From VFBF01 sp033764865 (lineage in GTDB: Bacteria > Pseudomonadota > Alphaproteobacteria > Caulobacterales > Aquidulcibacteraceae): DNA of 64,000 nucleotides. The notes beneath the pieces are model-generated. The model saw only the letters and a list, made by a program, of their open reading frames with translations, was not told where the DNA came from and made no database searches. The stretch is from assembly GCA_033764865.1 (NCBI GenBank), contig JANRIM010000017.1, forward strand, positions 1 through 64,000, written 5' to 3'. Of this stretch, positions 1 through 8,599 are shown in pieces. Every line of letters starts with the position of its first letter. Within the stretch, counting starts at the first letter, position 1. The translations under genes were made by a program, and so were the position numbers.

Positions 1-1248
1 CACGTGGAACGGCTGGCTCAGGAAGCGCTCCACCTTGCGGGCGCGCGCGACGACGAGCTTGTCCTCTTCCGACAGCTCATCCATGCCGAGGATGGCGATG
101 ATGTCCTGCAGGGCCTTGTAGCGCTGCAGCGTTTCCTGCACCGCGCGGGCGACCTTGTAGTGCTCCTCGCCCACCACCAGCGGATCGAGGATGCGCGAGG
201 TGGAATCGAGCGGGTCCACCGCGGGGTAGATGCCTTTTTCCGAGATCGCGCGGTTGAGCACGGTGGTGGCGTCCAGGTGCGCGAACGACGTGGCGGGCGC
301 GGGGTCGGTCAGGTCGTCCGCCGGGACGTAGACGGCCTGCACGGACGTGATGGAGCCCTTGGTGGTGGAGGTGATGCGCTCCTGCATGGCGCCCATCTCG
401 GTGGCGAGCGTGGGCTGGTAGCCCACCGCCGACGGGATGCGGCCGAGCAGCGCCGACACTTCCGAGCCCGCCTGCGTGAAGCGGAAGATGTTGTCGACGA
501 AGAAGAGGATGTCCTTGCCCTGGTCGCGGAAGTGTTCGGCGATGGTGAGGCCCGTCAGCGCCACGCGCGCGCGCGCGCCGGGCGGCTCGTTCATCTGGCC
601 GAACACCAGCGCGCAGCGCGAGCCCTGGCCGCCGCCATGCTTGTTCACGCCGCTCTCGATCATCTCGTGATAGAGGTCGTTGCCCTCGCGCGTGCGCTCG
701 CCGACGCCGGCGAACACCGAATAGCCGCCGTAGGCCTTCGCGATGTTGTTGATCAGTTCCTGGATGAGCACGGTCTTGCCGACGCCAGCGCCGCCGAACA
801 GGCCGATCTTGCCGCCCTTCGAATAGGGGCACAGCAGATCGACGACCTTGATGCCGGTGACGAGGATTTCGGGCACGGGCTTCTGGTCCACGAACGCGGG
901 CGCCAGCTGGTGGATCGCGCGGTTCGTCTCGCCCACCACGGGGCCCGCTTCGTCCACCGGCTCGCCGATGACGTTCATGATGCGCCCGAGCGTGCCCTCG
1001 CCCACCGGCACCGCGATGGGGCCGCCGGTGTCGGTCACTTCCATGCCGCGCACGAGGCCGTCAGTTGAGTCCATCGCGATGGTGCGCACCATGGATTCGC
1101 CCAGGTGGCCCGCCACCTCGAGCACAAGGCGCGAACCGCGCAGCTGCATTTCCAGGGCGTTGTAGATGTCCGGCAGCGCGCCATCGAACTCGACGTCGAC
1201 GACGGCGCCGATCACCTGCGCGATTTTGCCTTTCATGGGTTTGGTCAT
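1..1248 (-). CDS. atpD: F1-ATPase subunit beta (partial, 3' end beyond window)
   Basis: Catalytic beta subunit of the F1 sector of ATP synthase; it hydrolyses or makes ATP at the alpha/beta interfaces on the cytoplasmic face of the inner membrane. The minus-strand frame starts at ATG 1248 (MTKPMKGKIAQVIGAVVD) and stays open for 416 codons to base 1, so about 60 C-terminal residues are missing. The Walker A motif GGAGVGKT, the catalytic GERTREG and the conserved LLGRIPSAVGYQPTL stretch are all readable. A second in-frame ATG (MKGKIAQ) lies at 1236. It is the last atp gene visible; atpC would be expected next, outside the window. It is separated from atpG by two foreign genes. Confidence 0.97.
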   Translation of the reverse strand, partial: MTKPMKGKIAQVIGAVVDVEFDGALPDIYNALEMQLRGSRLVLEVAGHLGESMVRTIAMDSTDGLVRGMEVTDTGGPIAVPVGEGTLGRIMNVIGEPVDEAGPVVGETNRAIHQLAPAFVDQKPVPEILVTGIKVVDLLCPYSKGGKIGLFGGAGVGKTVLIQELINNIAKAYGGYSVFAGVGERTREGNDLYHEMIESGVNKHGGGQGSRCALVFGQMNEPPGARARVALTGLTIAEHFRDQGKDILFFVDNIFRFTQAGSEVSALLGRIPSAVGYQPTLATEMGAMQERITSTTKGSITSVQAVYVPADDLTDPAPATSFAHLDATTVLNRAISEKGIYPAVDPLDSTSRILDPLVVGEEHYKVARAVQETLQRYKALQDIIAILGMDELSEEDKLVVARARKVERFLSQPFHV

Positions 1249-1345
1249 TTTAGGGTCTGGTCCTTCAGGTCGCTGTCGTTCGGTCGAGAGCCGCGCATGC
1301 AGCACGCGGCCCCTGGTGATTTGCGCGCCGGCGGCGCTGCTCTGG

Positions 1346-1570
1346 TTATGCGTCCACGAGATCGAGGCGCCGCTCGATCCGGCCGAGGCGCTCGTCGAAG
1401 CGGTCCATTCGGCGGTTGAGGGCGGCGAACTGGACCTCCTGCTGGGCGAGATGGCCTTCCATGGCGCTCATCCGCACCTTCATGTCCGTCAGATCGGCGG
1501 AGACGGCGCTCAGCGTCGCCTGGATGCGCTTCAGCTGTTCGAGAACGAGGTTCTGGATGTCATCGGCCAT
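1346..1570 (-). CDS. Small coiled-coil protein in the atp operon
   Basis: A 74-residue protein of unknown function. Almost the whole chain is charged amphipathic helix (MADDIQNLVLEQLKRIQ at the start, RMDRFDERLGRIERRLDLV at the end), with heptad-like spacing of Leu, Met and Val that predicts a coiled coil. There is no signal peptide or membrane segment. A Shine-Dalgarno GGAGA lies 6 bases before the ATG, and only 15 bases separate it from the ohr stop, so it is probably co-transcribed with the atp genes. Similar short coiled-coil proteins are widespread and unnamed in alphaproteobacteria (general knowledge). No function should be inferred from the ATPase context alone. Confidence 0.75.
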   Translation of the reverse strand: MADDIQNLVLEQLKRIQATLSAVSADLTDMKVRMSAMEGHLAQQEVQFAALNRRMDRFDERLGRIERRLDLVDA

Positions 1571-1585
1571 GGGACGTCTCCAACC

Positions 1586-2011
1586 CTACTCTACCACAAG
1601 TTCCACGGGCATGTTGCCCCGTGTCGCGTTGGAGTAGGGGCAGACCTGGTGGGCGGCGTCGACGAGCTCGCGCGCCTGCGCGGCGTCCATGCCCGGGATC
1701 TTCACGGTGAGCTTCGCCTGCAGGGCGAAGCCGCCGGCTTCGCTGCGGCCGAGGCCGACTTCGCAGGACACCTTGGCCTTCGAGGCGTCCACCTTCTTCT
1801 GGCCGGCGACGAACAGCAGCGCGGAGTTGAAGCAGGACGCGTAGCCCATGGCGAACAGGTCCTCCGGCGTGGAGCCGAGACCGGAACCGCCGAGCTCCTT
1901 GGCCACGGCCATCGCGACCCAGAGCTTCGAGCCATCCAGATGCACCTTGCCGTCGCGCCCGCCGGTGGCGTGCGCCGTGGTGCTGACGAGAACGGACGTG
2001 GGACCGGCCAT
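1586..2011 (-). CDS. ohr: Organic hydroperoxide resistance protein (Ohr/OsmC family)
   Basis: Cytoplasmic thiol peroxidase that reduces organic and lipid hydroperoxides. At 141 residues it has the usual Ohr length. The two redox cysteines are Cys60 (GYASCF) and Cys124 (QVCPYSNATRGN), and the conserved Glu50 of the STPEDLFAMGY segment is present; the cysteine spacing and the CPYSNATRGN signature fit Ohr rather than OsmC. Its ATG overlaps the atpG stop codon (TGATG at 2013-2009), so translation is probably coupled to the ATP synthase gene upstream. Ohr genes usually sit next to a MarR-type OhrR regulator; none is present here, so its expression appears tied to the atp operon (inference). Confidence 0.93.
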   Translation of the reverse strand: MAGPTSVLVSTTAHATGGRDGKVHLDGSKLWVAMAVAKELGGSGLGSTPEDLFAMGYASCFNSALLFVAGQKKVDASKAKVSCEVGLGRSEAGGFALQAKLTVKIPGMDAAQARELVDAAHQVCPYSNATRGNMPVELVVE

Positions 2012-2889
2012 CAGAGTGCCTCCGCGCCGGAGATGATCTCGATCAGCTCCTTGGTGATGTTGGCTTGGCGCTGGCGGTTGTAGCGCAGGGTCAGTTTCTT
2101 GATCAGGTCGCCCGCGTTGCGGGTGGCGCTGTCCATCGCGCTCATCTGCGCGCCGTAGAAACCGGCCTGGTTCTCCAGCAGCGCGGAGAGCACCTGCCCT
2201 GAGAGATAGCGGGGCAGCAGCGTCTCCAGGATGTCGGCCTCGCTGGGCTCATACGCATACACCGCGCCCTTCAGGTCCGGCGCTGCGGCGCCCGCGGGCG
2301 GCACGGCGGGGATGAGTTGCTGCACCGTGGGGATCTGGCTGATCACGGACTTGAAGCGGGAGTACACCAGCGTCGCCACGTCGAACGCCCCGGCCTCGAA
2401 CATGTCCACCACACGGGTCGCCACGAGGGCCGCCGCGGTGGCGTCGATGGTCTTGAACTCCGAAAGATCGATGTGCTCGACCAGCAGGTCGCCGTGGACG
2501 CGGCGCAGCTGGTCGCGCCCCTTCTTGCCGGCGGTGAGGATCTTCACCGTCTTGCCGGCGGCCAGCGGCTCGGCAATCACTTCGCGCGCACGGCGCACGA
2601 TCTGCGTGTTGAAGCCGCCGCACAAGCCGCGCTCGGACGTCAGCACCACAACCAGGTGGACGTCGTCCTTGCCCGTGCCGCGCAGCAGCAGCGGCGCGCC
2701 ATCGCCCTTCACGTTGGACGACAGGTTGGCGATCACGCTGGCCATGCGCTCGGCGTAGGGCCGCGCAGCCTCGGCGGCGCCTTGCGCGCGCTTCAGCTTG
2801 GCGGCGGCCACCATCTGCATGGCCTTCGTGATCTTCTGCGTGGATTTCACGCTGGTGATCCGGTTGCGGAATTCCTTCAAGCTCGGCAT
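2011..2889 (-). CDS. atpG: F1-ATPase subunit gamma
   Basis: Central rotor stalk of F1-ATPase that couples rotation of the membrane c-ring to catalysis. The 292-residue protein begins MPSLKEFRNRITSVKSTQKITKAMQ-like, the canonical N-terminal helix, and ends in the matching C-terminal helix with ATRNAGDLIKKLTLRYNR and KELIEIISGAEAL. ATG 2889 is chosen because GAGG lies 5 bases upstream and the family start is MPSL; a TTG seven codons upstream is in frame but less likely. The start lies 7 bases after the stop of the LysE-family gene, and the stop overlaps the ohr start. Confidence 0.96.
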   Translation of the reverse strand: MPSLKEFRNRITSVKSTQKITKAMQMVAAAKLKRAQGAAEAARPYAERMASVIANLSSNVKGDGAPLLLRGTGKDDVHLVVVLTSERGLCGGFNTQIVRRAREVIAEPLAAGKTVKILTAGKKGRDQLRRVHGDLLVEHIDLSEFKTIDATAAALVATRVVDMFEAGAFDVATLVYSRFKSVISQIPTVQQLIPAVPPAGAAAPDLKGAVYAYEPSEADILETLLPRYLSGQVLSALLENQAGFYGAQMSAMDSATRNAGDLIKKLTLRYNRQRQANITKELIEIISGAEAL

Positions 2890-2896
2890 GGCGACC

Positions 2897-3523
2897 TCAA
2901 GAACGCTCAAGGGCCAGGCGGCCGCCCAAACCGATGAAGGCGACGCCCAGGGCCCCTTCGAGCCAACGGGTGATCGGATGATCGCGGACGACGCCGGACG
3001 CCCGCGCCGCCAGCACCGCGACGATGCTCAGCCACACCGCCCCGATCGCGCCGTTGATGGCGATCAGCGCCACCCCGATCATCGGCCCATCGGGACCGTT
3101 CGGGATGAACTGCGGCAACACCGCCACGTACAGCAGGGCGAGTTTGGGATTGAGCACGTTGGTGACGAGGCCCTGGATGAACGGTTGGCCCGCCTTGATC
3201 GCTCCCGGAGCCGCGGGCGCATCGGGCGTCTTGCGCAGGGCGGACCGGATGGCCTGGACGCCGAGCCAGATCAGGTAGGCCGCCCCCGCCGTCTTCACGA
3301 TGGCGAACAGCCACGGCGTCACCGTCAGCAGCTTCAGCAGGCCGAAGCCGAACAGCGCCGCATACCAGATGCCGCCCGTGGTGATGCCGGCCATGGCCAA
3401 GAGGCCCGACCGAAGACCGCCCTTCGCGGCGTGCCCGACCACGAGCATCGTGTCGGGCCCCGGCGTCAGGACGGCGAGCGTCGCGACGGCGGCCCAGGCG
3501 ATCAGGATCGTCGACAACTCCAT
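2897..3523 (-). CDS. LysE/RhtB-family amino-acid exporter inside the atp operon
   Basis: A 208-residue inner-membrane protein of the LysE/RhtB superfamily, which exports amino acids or related metabolites; the substrate cannot be told from sequence. The N-terminal hydrophobic stretch with the family signature VLTPGPDTMLVVG, the NVLNPKLALLY motif and about six hydrophobic segments support the call. It lies between atpA and atpG with exactly 7 intergenic bases on either side (3524-3530 and 2890-2896), so it is embedded in the ATP synthase transcript. Genes of this family normally stand alone or next to a LysR/Lrp regulator. No function in ATP synthesis is known for them. Confidence 0.9.
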   Translation of the reverse strand: MELSTILIAWAAVATLAVLTPGPDTMLVVGHAAKGGLRSGLLAMAGITTGGIWYAALFGFGLLKLLTVTPWLFAIVKTAGAAYLIWLGVQAIRSALRKTPDAPAAPGAIKAGQPFIQGLVTNVLNPKLALLYVAVLPQFIPNGPDGPMIGVALIAINGAIGAVWLSIVAVLAARASGVVRDHPITRWLEGALGVAFIGLGGRLALERS

Positions 3524-3530
3524 CGGACGC

Positions 3531-5072
3531 TCAGACCGCGAACACGGCGGCGAACTCGTCGAGTGCCGCCTTGATCTTGCCTTCGACGGTTCCGGCCTTG
3601 TCGAGCTCCTTCTTGGTGCGGATTTCGCCCAGCAGGTCGGGCTTCTTGCTCCGCAGCCAGGACACCAGCTCCGCCTCGTAGCGGCGCACGGCGTTGGTGG
3701 GGATGCGGTCGAGGTAGCCGCGGGTGCCGGCGAAGATGAGCACGACCTGCTCCTCCACCGGGCACGGCGCGAACTGGTCCTGCTTCAGGAGCTCCGTCAG
3801 GCGCGCGCCGCGGTTGAGCAGGCGCTGCGTGGAGGCGTCGAGATCGGAGCCGAACTTCGCGAACGCGGCCATTTCCCGGTACTGCGCGAGCTCGCCCTTG
3901 ATGGGGCCGGCCACCTGCTTCATCGCCTTGATCTGCGCCGACCCGCCCACGCGCGACACCGAGATGCCGACGTTCACCGCCGGCCGGATGCCCTGGTAGA
4001 AGAGATCGGACTCAAGGAAGATCTGCCCGTCGGTGATCGAGATCACGTTGGTGGGAATGTAGGCGGAGACGTCGTTGGCCTGGGTCTCGATGATGGGCAG
4101 CGCGGTGAGCGAGCCCGCGCCGTTCTCCTCGTTCAGCTTCGCCGCGCGCTCCAGCAGGCGGGAGTGCAGGTAGAACACGTCGCCAGGATAGGCTTCGCGG
4201 CCCGGCGGGCGGCGCAGCAGCAGCGACATCTGGCGGTACGCGACGGCCTGCTTGGAGAGGTCGTCGTAGATGATGAGCGCGTGCATGCCGTTGTCGCGGA
4301 AGTACTCGCCCATCGTGCAGCCGGCGAACGGCGCGAGGAACTGCAGCGGCGCGGGCTCGGAAGCCGTGGCCGCCACGATGATGGAGTACTGCAGCGCGCC
4401 CTTGTCCTCGAGCAGCTTCACGATCTGCGCGACGGTGGAGCGTTTCTGCCCGATGACGACGTAGATGCAGTAGAGCTTCTCGGTCTCGGACAGGTTCTTG
4501 TCGTGCGCGTCCTTCTGGTAAAGGATCGTGTCGATGGCCACCGCCGTCTTGCCGATCTGGCGGTCGCCGATGATCAGCTCCCGCTGGCCGCGCCCGACCG
4601 GGATCAGCGCGTCGATGGCCTTGATGCCGGTCTGCATCGGCTCATGCACGGACTTGCGCGGGATGATGCCCGGCGCCTTCACGTCCACCCGGCGCCGTTC
4701 GGTGGAGACGATGGGGCCCTTGCCGTCGATCGGTTCGCCCAGCGGGTTCACCACGCGGCCGAGCAGGCCCTTGCCCACCGGCACGTCCACGATCTCGCCG
4801 AGGCGCTTGACGGTGTCTCCTTCCTTCAGGCCGCGGTCTTCGCCGAATATCACGACGCCGACGTTGTCGCGCTCCAGGTTGAGGGCCATGCCCTTCACGC
4901 CGCCGGGAAACTCCACCATCTCGCCGGCCTGCACGTTGTCGAGGCCGTAGACGCGCGCGATGCCGTCGCCGACGGAGAGCACGCGGCCCACATCGGCCAC
5001 CTGCGCTTCCGCGCCGAAATCCTTGATCTGTTCCTTGAGAATGGCGGAGATTTCCGCGGCGCGGACGTCCAT
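3531..5072 (-). CDS. atpA: F1-ATPase subunit alpha
   Basis: Non-catalytic nucleotide-binding subunit of F1-ATPase, 513 residues, the normal length. The N-terminus MDVRAAEISAILKEQIK, the Walker A GDRQIGKTAVAID near residue 170, the SIIVAATASEPAPLQFLAP segment and the SVSRVGGSAQIKAMK region match the family. It begins 18 bases after the atpH stop and is followed by the LysE-type gene instead of atpG. No residue changes were noticed in the conserved motifs. Confidence 0.98.
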   Translation of the reverse strand: MDVRAAEISAILKEQIKDFGAEAQVADVGRVLSVGDGIARVYGLDNVQAGEMVEFPGGVKGMALNLERDNVGVVIFGEDRGLKEGDTVKRLGEIVDVPVGKGLLGRVVNPLGEPIDGKGPIVSTERRRVDVKAPGIIPRKSVHEPMQTGIKAIDALIPVGRGQRELIIGDRQIGKTAVAIDTILYQKDAHDKNLSETEKLYCIYVVIGQKRSTVAQIVKLLEDKGALQYSIIVAATASEPAPLQFLAPFAGCTMGEYFRDNGMHALIIYDDLSKQAVAYRQMSLLLRRPPGREAYPGDVFYLHSRLLERAAKLNEENGAGSLTALPIIETQANDVSAYIPTNVISITDGQIFLESDLFYQGIRPAVNVGISVSRVGGSAQIKAMKQVAGPIKGELAQYREMAAFAKFGSDLDASTQRLLNRGARLTELLKQDQFAPCPVEEQVVLIFAGTRGYLDRIPTNAVRRYEAELVSWLRSKKPDLLGEIRTKKELDKAGTVEGKIKAALDEFAAVFAV

Positions 5073-5090
5073 GAGCTTCAGGCTCCGTTC

Positions 5091-5651
5091 TTAAGCAGTC
5101 TTGAGGGCGAGTTTGAGGGAGGCGAGCTTCGACTTCAGCGACGCGTCGAACTGGCGCGAGCCGGCCTGCACGACGAAGCCGCCGATGAGGCTTTCGTCCA
5201 CGCGCGTCGTCACGTCGATCTTGCCGCCGAGCGATTTGGACAGGCCCGCGAGGATCGCGTCCACCTGCGCCTGGTCCAGCGGCCGGGCGGAGACGATCTC
5301 CACCTGCCTGGCGCCGCGATGACGGGCGAGCCTGGCCCGGAAGGCGCTGGCGACGCCCGCGATCTCCGCGGCGCGGCCGTTCCTGGCCACAAGCCCGACG
5401 ATGTTGGCGCCCAGCGTGGACAGGCCGATCTTCTGCGCCACGGCCACCAGCGCGCGGCTCTTTTCGTCGGCGGCGATCAGAGGCGAAGCCAGCACCTGGC
5501 GCAGGTCCGCGCTTTCGGCGATGGCGGCGTCGAACGTGGCGAAATCCTTCTCCAGCGTCTCCAGCGCCTTGGCGTCCAGCGCCAGTTCAAAGGCCGCCTG
5601 TGCGTACCGTTCAGCCGCCTCGGAGGCGCCGCCTGCGATCGAATTCGCCAC
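5091..5651 (-). CDS. atpH: F1-ATPase subunit delta
   Basis: Peripheral-stalk subunit (OSCP homologue) that holds the alpha/beta hexamer against the membrane stator. It has 186 residues. The N-terminal helical part contains AERYAQAAFELALD and the C-terminal part the family motif VTTRVDESLIGGFVVQAGSRQFDAS-like. The start is GTG 5651, preceded by AGGATGAGA as ribosome-binding site; an ATG inside that stretch is out of frame. As the first gene of the operon it should be preceded by the operon promoter in the 700-base gap upstream, where a perfect palindrome GTGGTACCAC (5796-5805) is a possible control site. Confidence 0.95.
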   Translation of the reverse strand: MANSIAGGASEAAERYAQAAFELALDAKALETLEKDFATFDAAIAESADLRQVLASPLIAADEKSRALVAVAQKIGLSTLGANIVGLVARNGRAAEIAGVASAFRARLARHRGARQVEIVSARPLDQAQVDAILAGLSKSLGGKIDVTTRVDESLIGGFVVQAGSRQFDASLKSKLASLKLALKTA

Positions 5652-6351
5652 GTCTCATCCTTGGAGATTCGCGGTGCCGGGCAAGAACGCCGACAACGCG
5701 CCGCGGCCGGCGACGGGCCGGCGCCGCGAACAATCGAAAATTGGCGCGCTCGAAGAGCCGGCGGCGGCGTCTGCCCCCGCCGATTGCGCGGGCGGGTGGT
5801 ACCACGCCTGTCACAAAAGACAACGCCCCCCACCCCATTGCGCGCTCCCGCCGCAGGATGGGCGCGCCGTGCGGGGCGCAGGGGGCGACTTATCCACCGG
5901 ACCGGCTCCTCGGCGGGGCTTTCGACTCCATGGCGGCCAAGCGGTTCGCCGTCGGCGCAGTGATTCGTCGTCCGCCCCCGCCAAAGCCGGGGTATACTGC
6001 GCGCGTCGCCACCGCGGGAGGGCAGCCGGATCCAGCTGTTGTCGGTGCGGGGGCGATGCGGTCGAGCGTGGCGAGACCGGACGCCTGCACAGGGAAGCGT
6101 GCAGGGACAACGTCCGGCAGTGCCGGGGAACAGGGTGCAGCCCCCGTCCCGCACGCCATCGGCGATCCGTGCTTCGGGTGTGAAAAACCGCCCCGCCGGA
6201 GCCGATGCGGAACGATCGCGGGGACGCGGGGGCGGTTCGCCCTCTCTCTCTACCCCATCCCATCCGCGAGCCGACCTCGCGTCCCCAGCCCTCCACCCGC
6301 ACGGCGCAAGCCGGTGCGGCGCTCGGCGTGGCCGGCCCGTCCGGCGCGGCG
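5652..6351. other. 700-base intergenic region between atpH and terC
   Basis: No protein gene was recognised here. The part near atpH (5652-5900) should contain the atp promoter, but no convincing -35/-10 pair could be fixed; a palindrome GTGGTACCAC lies at 5796-5805 next to a TTTTGTGACAGG stretch on the minus strand. The central part (5993-6169) holds a -10-like TATACT followed by a long nested inverted-repeat structure, annotated separately as a candidate structured RNA. From 6187 to about 6238 a GC-rich inverted repeat (CCGCCCCGC / GCGGGGGCGG) is followed by a pyrimidine tract and could end a plus-strand transcript. Confidence 0.6.
6028..6168 (+). ncRNA. Candidate structured RNA with a 6S-like rod fold
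   Basis: Four complementary segments nest around one terminal loop: GGATC (6028-6032) with GATCC (6164-6168); GTGCGGG (6045-6051) with CCCGCAC (6148-6154); CCGGACG (6077-6083) with CGTCCGG (6111-6117); and CCTGCAC (6084-6090) with GTGCAGG (6099-6105). This leaves a large internal bubble (about 25 and 30 bases), the architecture of 6S RNA: closing stem, central bubble, terminal hairpin. A -10-like TATACT lies at 5993-5998 on the same strand, though no good -35 was found. Strand and identity are inference; RNase P and tmRNA signatures were looked for and not seen. Confidence 0.4.
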
Positions 6352-7161
6352 CTAGTGCGGGACCGCCTTGGGCTTGCCGGCCTCAGCCTTCCGGCGGGCG
6401 CGGATGTTGAGCAGCTCCACCGCCACCGAGAAGGCGATGGCGAAGTAGAGATAGCCGCGCGGGATGTGGAACCCGAGCGCGTCCGCCACCAGCGCCACGC
6501 CCACCAGCAGGATGAACGCCAGCGCCAGGATCTTGGTCGTCGGGTGCTGTTCGATGAACTCCGCCAGCGGCTTGGCCGCCACCGCCATCACGATAGTGGA
6601 AATCACCACCGCCGCCACGGCCGTCGTGATCGCCTCCACCGGCGCGCCCTCGATGTCCACCAGCCCCACCGCCGTCAGCACGCTGTCGATGGAGAACACG
6701 AGGTTGATCACGAACAGCTGGATCACGACGGCGCGGAAATCGGCCTTCGCCGCCGCCTGCTCGTGGTGGGTGCCCTCCACCGAGGCGTGGATTTCCTGCG
6801 TGCCCTTCACGAGCAGGAACAGGCCCCCGGCGAACAGCACGAGATCCTTGACCGTGAACGCCACGAACTCCTCGACGTGTTCGGGATCGTCGCCCACGAA
6901 GGCGTTGGCCAGCCATTCCGGCAGATGGAACAGCGCGATGCCGCTGGCCCCGATGATCACGAAGATGCCCGCCAGCATCACGATCCGCAGGATCATGGCG
7001 CCCCAGATGCCGATGCGGCGCGCCCGCACCTGCTGCTCGCCTTTCAGCTTGGCGACGGCGATGGACACGAAGAGGAGATTGTCGATCCCCAGCACCACCT
7101 CAAGGAAGGTCAGCGCGGCGAGGCTCGTCCAGAAGGCCGGCGAGGCGAGAAAGTCGATCAT
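6352..7161 (-). CDS. TerC-family integral membrane protein
   Basis: Inner-membrane protein of the TerC family (269 residues), whose members are linked to tellurite resistance and to manganese or calcium export that metallates secreted proteins. The first helix carries the family signature LEVVLGIDNLLF, and the second half repeats it as VINLVFSIDSVLTAVG; the two acidic Asp residues in these motifs are the likely ion-binding sites. About seven hydrophobic segments are visible. ATG 7161 is preferred because GAGGGG lies 6 bases upstream; a GTG six codons further out (7179) is in frame. The gene stands alone between the intergenic region and the divergent flavoprotein gene. Confidence 0.93.
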   Translation of the reverse strand: MIDFLASPAFWTSLAALTFLEVVLGIDNLLFVSIAVAKLKGEQQVRARRIGIWGAMILRIVMLAGIFVIIGASGIALFHLPEWLANAFVGDDPEHVEEFVAFTVKDLVLFAGGLFLLVKGTQEIHASVEGTHHEQAAAKADFRAVVIQLFVINLVFSIDSVLTAVGLVDIEGAPVEAITTAVAAVVISTIVMAVAAKPLAEFIEQHPTTKILALAFILLVGVALVADALGFHIPRGYLYFAIAFSVAVELLNIRARRKAEAGKPKAVPH

Positions 7162-7332
7162 GGGGATCCCCTCGAACACCGCGCTTTGGCCACGCGCGCG
7201 GCCGTTGCGTCAAGGCGCCGACGCCGGGGAACCCGCAAAGGACGCGCTTGCGCCCAGGCCGGCGCGCACCGAAAGTGCGGTGGAAGGGCCGGAACGAGAC
7301 CCGACAGCGTTGACGTACGGGGAGTGCGCGCC

Positions 7333-8574
7333 ATGGCGACGGAACGATACGATCTCATCATCGTGGGTGGAGGCATCGGCGGCTCCGCGCTCGCAGCGGT
7401 GATGGCGCGGGCCAGCAAGTCCGTGCTGCTGCTCGAAAAATCCGACGTCTACATCGACCGCGTCCGCGGGGAATGGATCGCGCCATGGGGCGTCGCGGAA
7501 GTGCGCCGGCTCGGCCTGTATGACCTGCTCATGGGCGCCGGCGGTCACCACATCACGCGGCACATCACCTATGACGAGACCATCGCGCCGGCCGCCGCCG
7601 AAGCCGCCGTGCAGGGGCTCGACATCTTCGTCCCCGGCGTGGCGGGGCCGCTGTGCATCGGCCACCCGCTGCACTGCCAGACCCTGTTCGACGAGGCGGC
7701 GCGGTCGGGGGCCACGGCGCTTCGGTCCGTCACCGTGACCGACGTCACGCTCGGCGCCGCGCCCTCTGTGACGTTCACGCATGACGGGGTGACCCGCACG
7801 GCGCAAGCGCGCCTCGTGGTCGGCGCCGACGGGCGGACGTCGGACGTGCGGGAGGCAGCGGGGATCGGCCTGCGCCAGGACGCCCCGCACCACTGGTTCG
7901 CGGGCCTGCTCGTGGACGGCGTGACGGACTGGACGCCGGACGTGCAGGCCATCGGCACGGAGGACAGGTTCGCGTTCCTCGCCTTCCCGCAGGGCGACGG
8001 GCGGGTGCGCGTCTATGGCGGGTGGGCGCTGGATGAGCGCGCGCGCTTCGCCGGCGCAGACGGGCCGCGGCGTTTCCTCGATGCATTCCGCATGCACTCG
8101 GCGCCGGCGAACGAAGCCATCGCCGCCGGCCGGCCGGCGGGGCCGTTGCACGCCTACTTCAACAACGACAGCTGGACCGACGCCCCCTTCGCGCCCGGCG
8201 CGGTGCTGGTGGGCGATGCCGCCGGCTGGAACGACCCGATCATCGGCCTGGGCCTGTCCATCACCTACCGCGACGTGCGCCTCGTCTCCGACATCCTCAA
8301 GGACACACCCGACGGCGCCGCGCCGGACTTCACGCCCTACGCCGAGGAGCGCCGCGAACGCATGCGACGGCTGCGCTTCACCGCCAGCATCCAGGCGACG
8401 CTCGACATGGAGTTCGGAGAGGAGGCCCGCGCGCGTCGCCAGCAGTACCACGCGCGCGCAGCGACCGATCCGATGGTCAAGGCCCACTCCGCAGCGGTGA
8501 TGGCGGGGCCGGACGTCCTGCCGCCGGACTTTTTCACTGACGCCCACCGCGGATACGTCCTCGGCGCCGCGTGA
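7333..8574 (+). CDS. FAD-dependent monooxygenase/oxidoreductase (PHBH-like)
   Basis: A 413-residue flavoprotein of the aromatic hydroxylase (PHBH/UbiH-like) group. The N-terminal dinucleotide fold is MATERYDLIIVGGGIGGSA with GxGxxG, the middle DG motif is VVGADGRTSDVR, and the GD motif contacting FAD is VLVGDAAGWNDPIIG. These three motifs in order indicate a class A flavin hydroxylase or halogenase-like enzyme acting on an organic substrate with NAD(P)H; the substrate is unknown. The ATG at 7333 has GGGGAG about 9 bases upstream. An open frame reaches far upstream but lacks family sequence, so it is not part of the gene. Confidence 0.88.
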   Translation: MATERYDLIIVGGGIGGSALAAVMARASKSVLLLEKSDVYIDRVRGEWIAPWGVAEVRRLGLYDLLMGAGGHHITRHITYDETIAPAAAEAAVQGLDIFVPGVAGPLCIGHPLHCQTLFDEAARSGATALRSVTVTDVTLGAAPSVTFTHDGVTRTAQARLVVGADGRTSDVREAAGIGLRQDAPHHWFAGLLVDGVTDWTPDVQAIGTEDRFAFLAFPQGDGRVRVYGGWALDERARFAGADGPRRFLDAFRMHSAPANEAIAAGRPAGPLHAYFNNDSWTDAPFAPGAVLVGDAAGWNDPIIGLGLSITYRDVRLVSDILKDTPDGAAPDFTPYAEERRERMRRLRFTASIQATLDMEFGEEARARRQQYHARAATDPMVKAHSAAVMAGPDVLPPDFFTDAHRGYVLGAA

Positions 8575-8599
8575 CCCGGTCACGCCCTCGCGCCGCTTC

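Noticed and set aside
3300..5963. Very long open frame on the plus strand opposite atpA and atpH
   Set aside because: Antisense shadow caused by high GC; Arg/His/Ala-rich composition without any family motif, while the minus strand encodes clear F1 subunits.
6028..6168. RNase P RNA or tmRNA at the structured region
   Set aside because: Neither the conserved RNase P cores nor a tmRNA tag-peptide frame or tRNA-like ends are visible.
6205..7332. Open frame extending upstream of the flavoprotein start
   Set aside because: It runs antisense through terC and carries no flavoprotein sequence; ATG 7333 with its ribosome site and the FAD motif right after it define the start.
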